In this document: positions 1 through 7,351 of the stretch, piece after piece | Numbering within the stretch: position 1 is the first letter of the stretch | Layout of the letters: each line of letters opens with the position of its first letter | IMG/VR virus record: IMGVR_UViG_3300030099_006995 | Coordinates: 1 to 64,000 of that record | Strand: one strand, 5' to 3' | Origin: a virus | Length of the DNA: 64,000 nucleotides | Position numbers and translations under genes: made by a program | The notes under the pieces: model-generated | The model's database searches: none | Told to the model about the DNA's origin: nothing | The model's input: only the letters and a program-made list of their open reading frames with translations

Positions 1-2
1 TC

Positions 3-167
3 GACCACGACGACAGCCACGCCTACACAGGCGAGCCGCATTCGTTCTGCCACCTGGTACATGGCACGCAACCCAAGGGATCAATTGCTGGCGCCGCTAT
101 CCAACTGCGCAAGAAGCAAGGAAAGTTCGTTGGCTACAGCAAGCAGAGCGCTGCAAAAACTTCATAG
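3..167 (+). CDS. Hypothetical protein, 3' end only (cut by the window edge)
   Basis: Reading frame 3 is open from the window edge to a TAG at 165-167 and gives a natural-looking C-terminus (DHDDSHAYTGEPHSF..., ending KFVGYSKQSAAKTS). The start lies outside the window, so neither size nor function can be told. The other two forward frames here give arginine- or serine-rich, shadow-like translations. It reads in the same direction as the early genes that follow. Confidence 0.5.
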   Translation, partial: DHDDSHAYTGEPHSFCHLVHGTQPKGSIAGAAIQLRKKQGKFVGYSKQSAAKTS

Positions 168-193
168 ACATCCACCACACCTACCACTACCAT

Positions 194-379
194 TTGCACG
201 ACATGGCACGCACCACCTACCGCACGACTGCCGGGATCATTGCCCAGACCATGTACGAACTCATGTTCGGAGACCGCATGGCAATGATCCGGGAGCTCGA
301 GCGAAGGCACAAAGCCAAAGCAACCCCTGAAAACTGGATCGCCTTCTATGCCCACCTCTTCGACCAAGAGTTTGCATAA
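194..379 (+). CDS. Small hypothetical protein (61 aa)
   Basis: A 61-residue protein rich in charged helices (MYELMFGDRMAMIRELERR). The ATG at 194 lies 26 bases after the previous stop. The frame is open further upstream but has no ATG there. Its 3' end overlaps the start of the next gene. I recognise no family; early-region phage genes of this size are often host-takeover factors, but that is inference from position only. Confidence 0.5.
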   Translation: MHDMARTTYRTTAGIIAQTMYELMFGDRMAMIRELERRHKAKATPENWIAFYAHLFDQEFA

Positions 380-737
380 CAAAGAGAACACCTGGAACAT
401 TCCTCAGATCACACGAGAGTTCGGCATCTCACGCACTGTGATCAATCGATTCAAGAGGGAGGGGATGTTCCCCTCTCCTATTGAATGGAACCCACTTCTA
501 GGGCCTAAGACACATCCTCGTTACGACCGCGACCAGGTGCGCGAGGCTCTCAAGAATTACAAGCCTTACCGGCAAGAGGTCGAGGCAAAAGTCAATCTCA
601 AGTTGACACACGATGAACTCGCAAAGATACGCCTTGCGGCCAAGCTTCTCTACATCACACCAGATCGCTACATGGTTGATGTACTGAACAACCACGCACA
701 GAAGGTTCTCAAAGCCGAAGAGCGGTGTACGTTCTGA
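348..737 (+). CDS. MerR/excisionase-like helix-turn-helix protein
   Basis: About 120 residues. The N-terminal part (NIPQITREFGISRTVINRF) is laid out like a winged helix-turn-helix of the MerR/excisionase type: a short helix, a turn at G-I-S and a recognition helix. A charged C-terminal region follows (KLTHDELAKIRLAAKLL). The start is uncertain: ATG 348 overlaps the previous gene by 32 bases, while TTG 372 would start just before it ends. It joins the next gene through a TGATG overlap at 735-739. Probably an early DNA-binding regulator; the target is unknown. Confidence 0.6.
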   Translation: MPTSSTKSLHNKENTWNIPQITREFGISRTVINRFKREGMFPSPIEWNPLLGPKTHPRYDRDQVREALKNYKPYRQEVEAKVNLKLTHDELAKIRLAAKLLYITPDRYMVDVLNNHAQKVLKAEERCTF

Positions 738-1171
738 TGGTCAAGATGAAAGGCATGGGCGAGCTCGAAAACCTCAGCTACAAGGACATGAAAGGCTCCT
801 ACCACTACGAGACTTTTCACTTCGAAGGCTCTTTCTGCCACGAGAGCAAGCACAAATCAACAACCCCGAAGCTCTTTGAGATTCTCGGTGGCATGAACAA
901 TGGGGACTCAGTCCCCGAGCGAATTATGGTCCACTGCAAATCGGAGGAAACGGGGGAGACTTTCGAGGCGTTCGTCGAAATGAAAATTGTCAGCCTTGAG
1001 CAGCATCACTACAAGGCTTCCAACGATGAGGACGATGAACGGAATGCAAAGGATGCAAAAAAGAATAAGAAGTTCCTCGGACATCTGCCCAATCACAAAC
1101 CAAAGCGCAAAACCAAGAAGCCCCCTGCAAAGCCACGTCGCTTGCAAGTGCCCATCAATAAGTGGGGCTAA
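737..1171 (+). CDS. Hypothetical protein with strongly basic C-terminal tail
   Basis: The ATG at 737 shares a base with the preceding TGA, so translation is probably coupled; an upstream GTG (725) is less likely. The N-terminal 90 residues look like a compact beta-rich domain. Residues from about 100 on form an acidic patch (NDEDDERN), then a Lys/Pro/Arg-rich tail (KPKRKTKKPPAKPRR) typical of a disordered nucleic-acid-binding segment. Family not recognised. Confidence 0.6.
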   Translation: MVKMKGMGELENLSYKDMKGSYHYETFHFEGSFCHESKHKSTTPKLFEILGGMNNGDSVPERIMVHCKSEETGETFEAFVEMKIVSLEQHHYKASNDEDDERNAKDAKKNKKFLGHLPNHKPKRKTKKPPAKPRRLQVPINKWG

Positions 1172-1259
1172 TTGAATGCAAGTATTCTATTAAATCGATA
1201 TCTGGAAAAACTTTCATTCGGCCATAGTGCACCTAGGTTGAAGGGCCGGATGAAAGAAG

Positions 1260-1499
1260 ATGGAGAGACACAAAGCAGTTCTGATCAACACCAAAACAGG
1301 CAAAGCTATCTGCTCTAGCTGGACGCCTCTCATCAAGCCCGAGGAGCTGGATTACGCCAATGCTCGGCTGCGGCAGACACGAATGCCCTATGTGTGGCAA
1401 TGGACCAGCGACCCATCTAGCTTGACTGGATCAGTCGTTTTGAGCGCTCCAGCAGACGATGCTTCAACTCAACTCATCCCTTGTAGCGATCGCAGCTGA
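1260..1499 (+). CDS. Small hypothetical protein (79 aa)
   Basis: Starts at ATG 1260 after an 88-base AT-richer gap (1172-1259) that may hold a promoter (TATTAAAT near 1194). Its 3' end overlaps the clamp-like gene by about 40 bases, suggesting co-transcription with the replication genes. No recognised domain. Confidence 0.5.
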   Translation: MERHKAVLINTKTGKAICSSWTPLIKPEELDYANARLRQTRMPYVWQWTSDPSSLTGSVVLSAPADDASTQLIPCSDRS

Positions 1500-2094
1500 G
1501 TTCACTGGTAAGTACGCGCCGTACCAGTCGATTGAGATCTCTCAGGCTCCCAAAGGGGGCGTGTTTGTCGCCTCTACGGACAGAGGCAACATTGCCTGCT
1601 TGGCACACGATCCGTCTGGTCGAGCAGATGAAACCATCAAGCTGCTGCCGGACCCAGAACTAATGAAGTTCTGCCGTGGCATCAAGACTGCGGACCGAGA
1701 ACTCCGCATCGAGGGCAACAACGCCCTGGTCACCACGTTCCGTAAGTCGACGAACGAACAACGGGAGACGATCGTCAACAGAAGTATTAGTGACTTCCCG
1801 CCTCTGGCAGGCGCTATATCTGCTTGTCTAGAGCGGTGGGGCTCCACACCTAGTGTCAGCGCTACAGCTGGGCGCTACGAGGCCCGCTACGTCGAGCGTG
1901 CCTTGAAGGGCCTGGGCACCACCAGCGACTCCATCGTTCTCTCTGCGTTTGACGGTGGGCCGCTACGAATCCAGACGGATAAAGCCGATGTCGTTGTACT
2001 TGTGATGCCGCAAGTTGCGGAAAAGATACCTTCTATACCCGAATGGTTAAGCGATTACGCCACTTCAGGCGAGTTGATTGCCACAGCTTGCTAA
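1459..2094 (+). CDS. Sliding-clamp-like (DnaN-like) protein
   Basis: 211 residues. The C-terminal stretch ILRIQ-type strand followed by VVVLVMPQ resembles the last strands of bacterial DNA polymerase III beta clamps, which end in a V/M-P motif. Upstream strands (VFVASTDRGNIACLAHD, and LEIEGN-like ELRIEGNNALVTTF) also fit clamp-domain strand patterns. It is shorter than a bacterial beta clamp (about 365 aa), so it probably carries two domains, closer to phage clamps. It overlaps the SSB gene by 17 bases, which fits a replication role. A tether for a polymerase encoded elsewhere or by the host is inferred. Confidence 0.55.
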   Translation: MLQLNSSLVAIAAEFTGKYAPYQSIEISQAPKGGVFVASTDRGNIACLAHDPSGRADETIKLLPDPELMKFCRGIKTADRELRIEGNNALVTTFRKSTNEQRETIVNRSISDFPPLAGAISACLERWGSTPSVSATAGRYEARYVERALKGLGTTSDSIVLSAFDGGPLRIQTDKADVVVLVMPQVAEKIPSIPEWLSDYATSGELIATAC

Positions 2095-2794
2095 CTGGGT
2101 ACGTTCCAATGGTCCCGCAGCTTCACCATTGGCTAAGTGCACACTTGCCGTGACCTTGGCTGCTGCTCCTACTCAAACTGTCATTAACGGCAGGGAGATG
2201 TACGAGTGCTACGCAGAGACCATCTCTCCTGAACCTGCACAGCTTCTGCTGTGCATGAACGCAGGTAAAAAGATTGGCACCCTCTTTGCTGCCAAGAACA
2301 CGGGAGACCGCCTGATTATTTCAGGGGATCTAACCCTCAACACCAAGGACAACACGACCCTCGTCAACGTCCTCAGCTTCTGCAACGCCCACGAAGATCA
2401 GTTCATCAATGAAGTGATTGTCGTCGGTCGGCTGAGCAAAGAAGCAAAAGTCTCTGACACCAACAAGTCAGCGGCTCGATCTCTTGCCGTCAACCGATAC
2501 AACGGCAAAGAAGAGATCACTGACTGGTTCCGCCTTCGGGGCTACAGCTACGCCATGGAACGGCTGGTTGCTGCACCGAAAGGATCTCTGGTGATGGCCC
2601 ACGGCTGCCTTGAGCAGAAGAACAACCGTGATGGCAATCCCTACGTGGAGATCAAGTGCCGGACCGTAAAGGTCCACAGCAAGGGCAAAGGCAGTGCCCC
2701 CAACCCTGCCCAGGGGACCAGCGCGGCTGGTTACGACCAAGAGGACTTTGAGTCTTCCAATGACAACGACATGCCCTTCGACTGGAGTAACTGA
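2078..2794 (+). CDS. ssb: Single-stranded DNA-binding protein with two OB-like halves
   Basis: 238 residues. The second half is a recognisable SSB OB fold: NEVIVVGRLSKEAKV, then ITDWFRLRGY, then GSLVMAHGCLEQ and VEIKCRTVKV. It ends in the acidic MPFDW tip that SSBs use to recruit partner proteins. The first half repeats the same strand logic (MYECYAETISPEPAQLLL, then DRLIISGDLTLN and LVNVLSF), so it looks like a tandem OB protein. The gene overlaps its neighbours on both sides (17 bases upstream, 1 base downstream). Confidence 0.8.
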   Translation: MPQLANWVRSNGPAASPLAKCTLAVTLAAAPTQTVINGREMYECYAETISPEPAQLLLCMNAGKKIGTLFAAKNTGDRLIISGDLTLNTKDNTTLVNVLSFCNAHEDQFINEVIVVGRLSKEAKVSDTNKSAARSLAVNRYNGKEEITDWFRLRGYSYAMERLVAAPKGSLVMAHGCLEQKNNRDGNPYVEIKCRTVKVHSKGKGSAPNPAQGTSAAGYDQEDFESSNDNDMPFDWSN

Positions 2795-3522
2795 TGGGTT
2801 TCTTCCCTCCTGACTACAAACCTGCATCCGGAGAATCCAGTGGATCTAAATCGGAGCCAAACCCCAAGTACTGGGAATTCAGCAGCAAGCACCTGGGTGA
2901 CGGGGAAACTATTTCCTTCCGTCCCTGCGGCCTCTTCGATACAGGTCACGTGGTCACTGGATACCAGTACTTCACCATGGAAGGTCGTATTCGGCGATTC
3001 CCTAAGTACCCCAAGGAATTCGCAGAAGACATCGGGCTGACCTGGGCAGCCAAGAATGCCAAAGGCGAGGAGCTCGAGAAGCTCGAGGCCGAGGGTAAGG
3101 CCAAAGACCGGCCGAAGTTTTTCATGTCCTTCGTGAATTACTTCCCTGATCGCAAGGACTTTGTCTGCGTCACCGTCACTCAGAAAAAGGTGCGCGAACA
3201 GATCGAGGCAATCCTGGACATGGAGGACTACTTCTTCATGGAGTCTGGCGTGGCCAACTTCACAGTCACCGTGAAGCGGAAGGGTTCAGGCACTGACACC
3301 GCCTGGACCGTCACCCCCACCCTTAAAAAGCCAACTGCAGCTTTTGAGGAGAAGTGGAATCAAGCCAAAGACGGCGTTTGGCTGCCTGCTTTGTACGAGG
3401 GGGCCGATCCATTTGCAGGTAAGCCCGCAGAATCCAAGATCGAAGGCCTACCTCCCACCAAGCGTGATGAGCTTGGAGCTGACAAAGAGCTCGCCGTGGC
3501 GGGCGTTGGTGAAGATTGGTAG
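2794..3522 (+). CDS. Second ssDNA-binding-like replication protein with acidic C-terminal tip
   Basis: 242 residues, starting on a TGATG overlap with ssb. The body has alternating strands (SFRPCGLFDTGHVVTGYQYF, FFMSFVNYFPDRKDF) resembling phage gp32/gp2.5-type DNA-binding cores, and the protein ends GVGEDW, an acidic-aromatic tip analogous to SSB tails. It is followed by a perfect terminator, so the clamp, SSB and this gene form one operon. The ssDNA-binding role is inferred from tail and context, not from a clear domain match. Confidence 0.5.
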   Translation: MGFFPPDYKPASGESSGSKSEPNPKYWEFSSKHLGDGETISFRPCGLFDTGHVVTGYQYFTMEGRIRRFPKYPKEFAEDIGLTWAAKNAKGEELEKLEAEGKAKDRPKFFMSFVNYFPDRKDFVCVTVTQKKVREQIEAILDMEDYFFMESGVANFTVTVKRKGSGTDTAWTVTPTLKKPTAAFEEKWNQAKDGVWLPALYEGADPFAGKPAESKIEGLPPTKRDELGADKELAVAGVGEDW

Positions 3523-3544
3523 AGATCTCCACACATATCGGTAT

Positions 3545-3573
3545 AAACGCCCCTCCTAGTAGGGGCGTTTTTT
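3545..3573 (+). terminator. Rho-independent terminator of the clamp/SSB operon
   Basis: Perfect 10-bp stem (3545-3554 AAACGCCCCT with 3561-3570), 6-base loop CCTAGT and a T run to 3573. It lies 23 bases after the preceding stop codon. Confidence 0.9.
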
Positions 3574-3610
3574 GTCTGATGTAGTGTTGTCTCCGTCACG
3601 CTTGGGGATC

Positions 3611-4054
3611 ATGTCAGGCAGGACTGAACGAGTCCAAGTCAAGATGAGCCCCGAGTGCAAGGCAGTCTTGAAGTCTTACGCAGAGTGCTATGGCCTAACC
3701 ATGGGTGAAACCATGTACCGATTTACAAGGCTCGTGCTCCACAGGCAGGCGAACTTCAGCGACTTCATCGAAGCCCAAATGGAGCTCAACGGCATCAGGA
3801 TTGAGGGAGGATCCGACAAGCCCTGCTACGGATGCTTATGCAACAACTGCCAGATGCAGACAGCCTGCAGGACCCGTGTCTACAAGGGTGTCATCCAATT
3901 CAAAGAACACCTTAAGCGCTTCGTGAAGCCGAATGGCGTCGAGCTCATCCATCAAATCCAGAGGGAAGCAGGGCAACCTTGTCAAGACTTCCCGCAGAAG
4001 TTGAAACAAAACTCAGTTGTAAAAACAGCTGTAACAACCCGTGCGCCACGCTAA
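3611..4054 (+). CDS. Ribbon-helix-helix-like protein with a cysteine cluster
   Basis: ATG 3611 is preferred because the upstream TTG (3572) lies inside the terminator. The N-terminus (ERVQVKMSPECKAVLKSYAE) has the short strand plus two-helix pattern of ribbon-helix-helix DNA-binding proteins. A Cys-dense segment (CYGCLCNNCQMQTAC) in the middle could bind zinc or an Fe-S cluster. The C-terminus is Lys/Gln-rich. Likely a small DNA-binding regulator; the family is not recognised. Confidence 0.6.
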   Translation: MSGRTERVQVKMSPECKAVLKSYAECYGLTMGETMYRFTRLVLHRQANFSDFIEAQMELNGIRIEGGSDKPCYGCLCNNCQMQTACRTRVYKGVIQFKEHLKRFVKPNGVELIHQIQREAGQPCQDFPQKLKQNSVVKTAVTTRAPR

Positions 4055-4099
4055 ACGAAGGGTCCAGCGGGCCTAGATTGCTCGCAATCGCAAGATAAA

Positions 4100-4387
4100 T
4101 CACTCTGACGACATGTCGCCCATCAGATGATCTCTGATATCTGAAGCGACCTTTGTCCAATCCTGACCTGACGCAGTCGTCAGATTTCTTGCCGCCTCCC
4201 TGGCTAGATATCGAATGCTCGCAGGCTGCAAGACCATTGCCTGCTTGGCGAGAAGCAGTACGAGCTCTTTGAGCTCAGATACTGAATCGAGCTTCTCGAC
4301 CCCTCTTTTGAAATCTTCGTACCTTAGCTGTTCTCCGATCGTTGGCTCCAGCAAGTTTTCATTTTCCACCTCTGGATGTTCTTTCAT
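4100..4387 (-). CDS. Small helical protein on the opposite strand
   Basis: 95 residues from ATG 4387, read against its neighbours and divergent from the gene at 4429. Mostly amphipathic helix (DFKRGVEKLDSVSELKELV, then KQAMVLQPASIRYLAREAA). The spacing of hydrophobics loosely recalls two-helix NblA-type adaptor proteins of cyanobacteria, but this is too weak to name. It stands alone in its orientation within the early block, like a separately controlled gene. Confidence 0.55.
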   Translation of the reverse strand: MKEHPEVENENLLEPTIGEQLRYEDFKRGVEKLDSVSELKELVLLLAKQAMVLQPASIRYLAREAARNLTTASGQDWTKVASDIRDHLMGDMSSE

Positions 4388-4428
4388 ACCCACACCTACC
4401 TGATACAACGGTAGCCATCGAGAGACTC

Positions 4429-4611
4429 ATGATTGAAACAGAGGCTCTACAGTTCCGTACTGAGCAAGGGATCACCTATGTGGTCCACTGTGATCATCCT
4501 GAATGCTGTGATGACCTAGAGCTTTTAAAAAGAGAACTAGGCATTAGCGATATCAAATCTGCTCGATACATTGAGGACAACGCGAGACGTATCCTCCTCG
4601 TTGAAGCCTGA
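4429..4611 (+). CDS. Small hypothetical protein (60 aa)
   Basis: ATG 4429 was chosen because the longer frame has no other ATG upstream and would run antisense into the divergent gene. The 41-base divergent spacer must hold promoters both ways (TGATACAAC near 4401 is a possible -10). The protein contains HCDHPECCDD, a Cys/His group that could bind metal. Function unknown. Confidence 0.5.
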   Translation: MIETEALQFRTEQGITYVVHCDHPECCDDLELLKRELGISDIKSARYIEDNARRILLVEA

Positions 4612-4618
4612 CCTACAC

Positions 4619-4810
4619 ATGCTTCTCAGCGCGCTAAGCCAAGCCGAGACAAAGGCTGACGTTCGCATGCTGCTGAATGAATATGGGTATGAGCCAGTCA
4701 ATGATGCCTGGGGGAAACTCGACGATCTGACCAGAGCGTCGCTGTCTCTCGTCAAAGGCTTTGACGGGCAAGTACTTCATGACATTGGATCAGAATCTGA
4801 CTCTGTTTGA
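4619..4810 (+). CDS. Small hypothetical protein (63 aa)
   Basis: ATG 4619 lies 7 bases after the previous stop. An acidic, helical protein with no recognised motif; its 3' end overlaps the next gene's start (4779) by 32 bases, so it is probably translated from the same mRNA. Confidence 0.5.
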   Translation: MLLSALSQAETKADVRMLLNEYGYEPVNDAWGKLDDLTRASLSLVKGFDGQVLHDIGSESDSV

Positions 4811-5210
4811 GAACAGCAAGAACATCCTTGCCGAGCTGAAGAACACCAATATCGCCCTCCGGCAGATGGTGATTTACCAGCAGCAAACTACTGAGCAACT
4901 GCGCTACATCAACGAACTTCTCGACGGATTTACCAATGGAGGCGCTTCTCTCAACGGTTACATCCCAGATGCTTTCGTCCAAGCATATGTTTCTGTGGTT
5001 AGCCCTGTCCTTGCTAAGCGCCTGGGCGACGAAAGCGTTGACCTCGAAGAGCTAATGAAAGGAGCAACGCTTTTAGCTAGACGACTACTAGAAGAACTAA
5101 GTGCTTACCGCTCTGAACAAGAAGCGAAAGACATCCTCTCTGAAGTGATGGCCCACGTCGATGACCCCTGGGATCGACCAGATAATTCACCATCTGAGCT
5201 AGATCCCTGA
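4779..5210 (+). CDS. Helical hypothetical protein (143 aa)
   Basis: ATG 4779. Nearly all helix, with a coiled-coil-like middle (ALRQMVIYQQQTTEQLRYIN) and an acidic Pro-containing end (DDPWDRPDNSPSELDP). After the TGA at 5208-5210 the same frame stays open for another 46 codons to a TAG at 5349. No recognised family. Confidence 0.55.
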   Translation: MTLDQNLTLFENSKNILAELKNTNIALRQMVIYQQQTTEQLRYINELLDGFTNGGASLNGYIPDAFVQAYVSVVSPVLAKRLGDESVDLEELMKGATLLARRLLEELSAYRSEQEAKDILSEVMAHVDDPWDRPDNSPSELDP

Positions 5211-5504
5211 GAGAATCCAAAGAGTACTGGCGCCACTGAACGACCATACTTACGCTTTGAAAGCCATAGCGTTCAGGAGAACCAAGGACTCCTCTCTTAC
5301 CTCCCTGGTGAAGCACAGCCACTGCTCGGCTCAAGCGGTGGACGACCGTAGTTGGAAGAGCTACTGGCGGCAGGTTTACCCTTTTACCCCCTGCCACCCT
5401 CTGTGCCTATCCCGTGAAAGGGTCCCGTTGAGGACGATCGTTGAAGCCAGGCTCTTCATGGCCAGATTGGGCGATCAGCAAGGAAGAACGAACGCTATCT
5501 CTTT
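5211..5504 (+). other. Non-coding stretch without a convincing gene
   Basis: About 380 bases separate the stop at 5210 from the next start at 5590. The frame that continues after the 5210 stop has no ATG. A second forward frame (TTG at 5257) reads as arginine/cysteine-rich and runs into the terminator, so I do not call it. The arms CCCTTT and AAAGGG near 5375-5425 allow local folding. The stretch may be a 3' untranslated region or a decayed gene. Confidence 0.4.
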
Positions 5505-5536
5505 TACCTGGTGCTCCCCACACCAGGTATTTTTTT
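5505..5536 (+). terminator. Rho-independent terminator
   Basis: Perfect 9-bp stem TACCTGGTG/CACCAGGTA (5505-5513 with 5521-5529), 7-base loop and a run of seven T. It closes the 4.4-5.2 kb gene group and separates it from the nuclease gene. Confidence 0.9.
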
Positions 5537-5589
5537 CTGCGCAACGGTGCTTTAATTAGTCGTTACATTTCTGGAAATGTCTTCTATGA

Positions 5590-6351
5590 ATGACAGAGCC
5601 CACCCGATTTGAAATTGACGGGGCTCGTCACTACACCACTGATATTCCTGGAAAAGCATACCCCTCGGTCACCACAATCCTGGGCAAGACCGCATCTGAG
5701 CACGCCAAAAAGATGCTCAATAACTGGAATCTCAAGAATCCAGGAGGTAAAGAGAAAGCAGCCGCCAGGGGCACTGCTATCCACCAGGCATGCGAGGACT
5801 ACATCCGTGGCCTGCCGATCAACCTGCCTGATGACTATCTGCCATTCTGGCGTGGCTTAAGTCAACACCTCGATCGATACGATTACTTTGTGTGGTCAGA
5901 AAAGCCACTGCGACCAGAGTGGAACTACTGCACAGGTAAAGACGGTATCTCCAGGGTCTGGTCACACAAGTATCACTTTTGTGGCTGCCCTGACCTAATC
6001 GGTGTTCGAGGTGGCGTCGTGATCCTTGCGGACTTTAAAACTTCGAATCAACCGTATTGTCGATACTTTCCGACCAAGCAAGACAGGAGCAACTTCACAG
6101 GCTGGAGCAAGCTCAACAAATGTGGGACACAGCTCGGTGCTTACGCCCTAGCCGTAGAGGAGACCCTTGGCCTACAAGTGGACGCTGCGCAGATCCTGGT
6201 TTCAACTCCTGAGATTGATCAAAGCTTCATCCTTCATGGCGATGAACTTAGTCGTTTCCAAACGAAATGGCTTCAAAAGGTTCGTCGCTATGAAGAGCTC
6301 AAAGAGCTCGAACACCAAGACCAACTCGAAAAGGAGGAAGCAGCTCAATGA
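5590..6351 (+). CDS. PD-(D/E)XK nuclease (RecB/Cas4-like phage exonuclease)
   Basis: 253 residues. It carries the usual order of the PD-(D/E)XK fold: GTAIHQACEDYI helix (about 62-73), GCPDLIG with the first catalytic Asp, VVILADFKTSN carrying the D-x-K motif, and the QLGAYALAVEE helix. Such phage enzymes act as exonucleases in recombination or in degrading host DNA. It starts 54 bases after a terminator and overlaps the next gene by ATGA, so it opens a new unit. No Cas4 iron-sulfur cysteine set is evident. Confidence 0.85.
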   Translation: MTEPTRFEIDGARHYTTDIPGKAYPSVTTILGKTASEHAKKMLNNWNLKNPGGKEKAAARGTAIHQACEDYIRGLPINLPDDYLPFWRGLSQHLDRYDYFVWSEKPLRPEWNYCTGKDGISRVWSHKYHFCGCPDLIGVRGGVVILADFKTSNQPYCRYFPTKQDRSNFTGWSKLNKCGTQLGAYALAVEETLGLQVDAAQILVSTPEIDQSFILHGDELSRFQTKWLQKVRRYEELKELEHQDQLEKEEAAQ

Positions 6352-6569
6352 AAATGGATCCCCTGTCTCCCGAAGAAGTCAATGCAGCAGCAGACTTGTT
6401 CTTCGAAACGTTCAACATCATTGACTCACGCATGCCAAAGGGCAGCAGCGTTGAAGACACCATCAAGATCATGGAGCAGGTCAACAAGGTTGCAAGCAAG
6501 TTGCGGAGTGACAAAGAGAAAGAAGAGCGCGATATGCGCCTGGGTTTCTGGAAGGAAGGCACTTTTTAG
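6348..6569 (+). CDS. Small helical protein coupled to the nuclease
   Basis: 73 residues, starting on an ATGA overlap with the nuclease gene. Charged helices (EDTIKIMEQVNKVASKLRSD) suggest a small accessory or dimeric helical protein. No family recognised. Its TAG stop is the first half of the TAGAAT element that precedes the next gene. Confidence 0.6.
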   Translation: MKMDPLSPEEVNAAADLFFETFNIIDSRMPKGSSVEDTIKIMEQVNKVASKLRSDKEKEERDMRLGFWKEGTF

Positions 6570-6572
6570 AAT
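6567..6572 (+). promoter_or_regulatory. TAGAAT promoter-like hexamer before the fibre/cupredoxin gene
   Basis: TAGAAT with 23 bases between its end and the GTG start at 6596. It belongs to a set of similarly placed hexamers in this genome. No clear -35 box is visible. It coincides with a TAG stop codon, so part of the match could be chance. Confidence 0.45.
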
Positions 6573-6595
6573 GACTTTTATTTAGTAGCGATAAC

Positions 6596-7351
6596 GTGCC
6601 GGATTTCAAGCACCCAGTCGTATACGACCCCCGCACTGGAAAGCTTTTTAGCGATCCTCGACTTGGCGTACTCGACGAGATCGTGATCAGCTCCGGGGGT
6701 GCCGTAACAAGCGTCGAAGGGCGAACCGGCGCCGTCCTTATTTCTGCTGACGACGTTGGCCTGGGCAGCGTTGACAACACATCTGATCTGGCCAAGCCAG
6801 TTTCCAATGCCACCCAGGCAGCAATCAACTCAGCAGTTGCTGGAATCTCTTCCGGTGTCACGTCAATCGGTGGTCAAACTGGTGATGTCACTCTCGGGGA
6901 CATCAATCTTGACAATGTTGATAACACCTCTGATGCAGACAAGCCCGTCTCGACGGCACAACAGACTGCGCTTGATCTGAAGGCTGATGCCTCAGCATTG
7001 GCAGCAAAAGCCGACGCCTCGGATCTCAACACCATCGAGTGGACGCTCACTGCAAACGGGAGCAGTGATTACATCTTTGCGGGGCCAGGTTTCACAGGCA
7101 CCGTCACTGACCCCACTCTTTATGTGATGCGTGGTCATACTTACAAGTTCACTAACAATATGAATGCTCATCCTTTCCGGATTCAGAGCACGACAGGAAC
7201 CAGTGGCACTCCTTACAACGACGGCATCACAAACAACGCCGTGAGTAATGGCACGCTGGTATGGACAGTGCAAATGAATGCACCATCAACTTTGTATTAC
7301 CAGTGCACTGCACATGCTGCGATGAACGGCACGATCAACGTGCTGGCCTAA
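6596..7351 (+). CDS. Fibre-like repeat protein with a cupredoxin-like C-terminal domain
   Basis: 251 residues, GTG start. The first half has phage tail-fibre-type repeats (VGLGSVDNTSDLAKPVSNAT, then LDNVDNTSDADKPVSTA). The C-terminal 100 residues look like a cupredoxin barrel: His192 in NAHPF, and Cys237, His240 and Met243 in YQCTAHAAMNG. The C-x2-H-x2-M spacing matches amicyanin-type copper sites. It could be a virion surface protein; copper binding or electron transfer is inference. Its stop overlaps that of the convergent repressor gene. Confidence 0.7.
   Translation: MPDFKHPVVYDPRTGKLFSDPRLGVLDEIVISSGGAVTSVEGRTGAVLISADDVGLGSVDNTSDLAKPVSNATQAAINSAVAGISSGVTSIGGQTGDVTLGDINLDNVDNTSDADKPVSTAQQTALDLKADASALAAKADASDLNTIEWTLTANGSSDYIFAGPGFTGTVTDPTLYVMRGHTYKFTNNMNAHPFRIQSTTGTSGTPYNDGITNNAVSNGTLVWTVQMNAPSTLYYQCTAHAAMNGTINVLA

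Noticed and set aside
5257-5559. Forward frame of 100 codons (TTG start) between two gene groups
   Set aside because: It runs through the terminator at 5505-5536 and has a Cys/Arg/Ser-rich, shadow-like composition, with no ribosome binding site.
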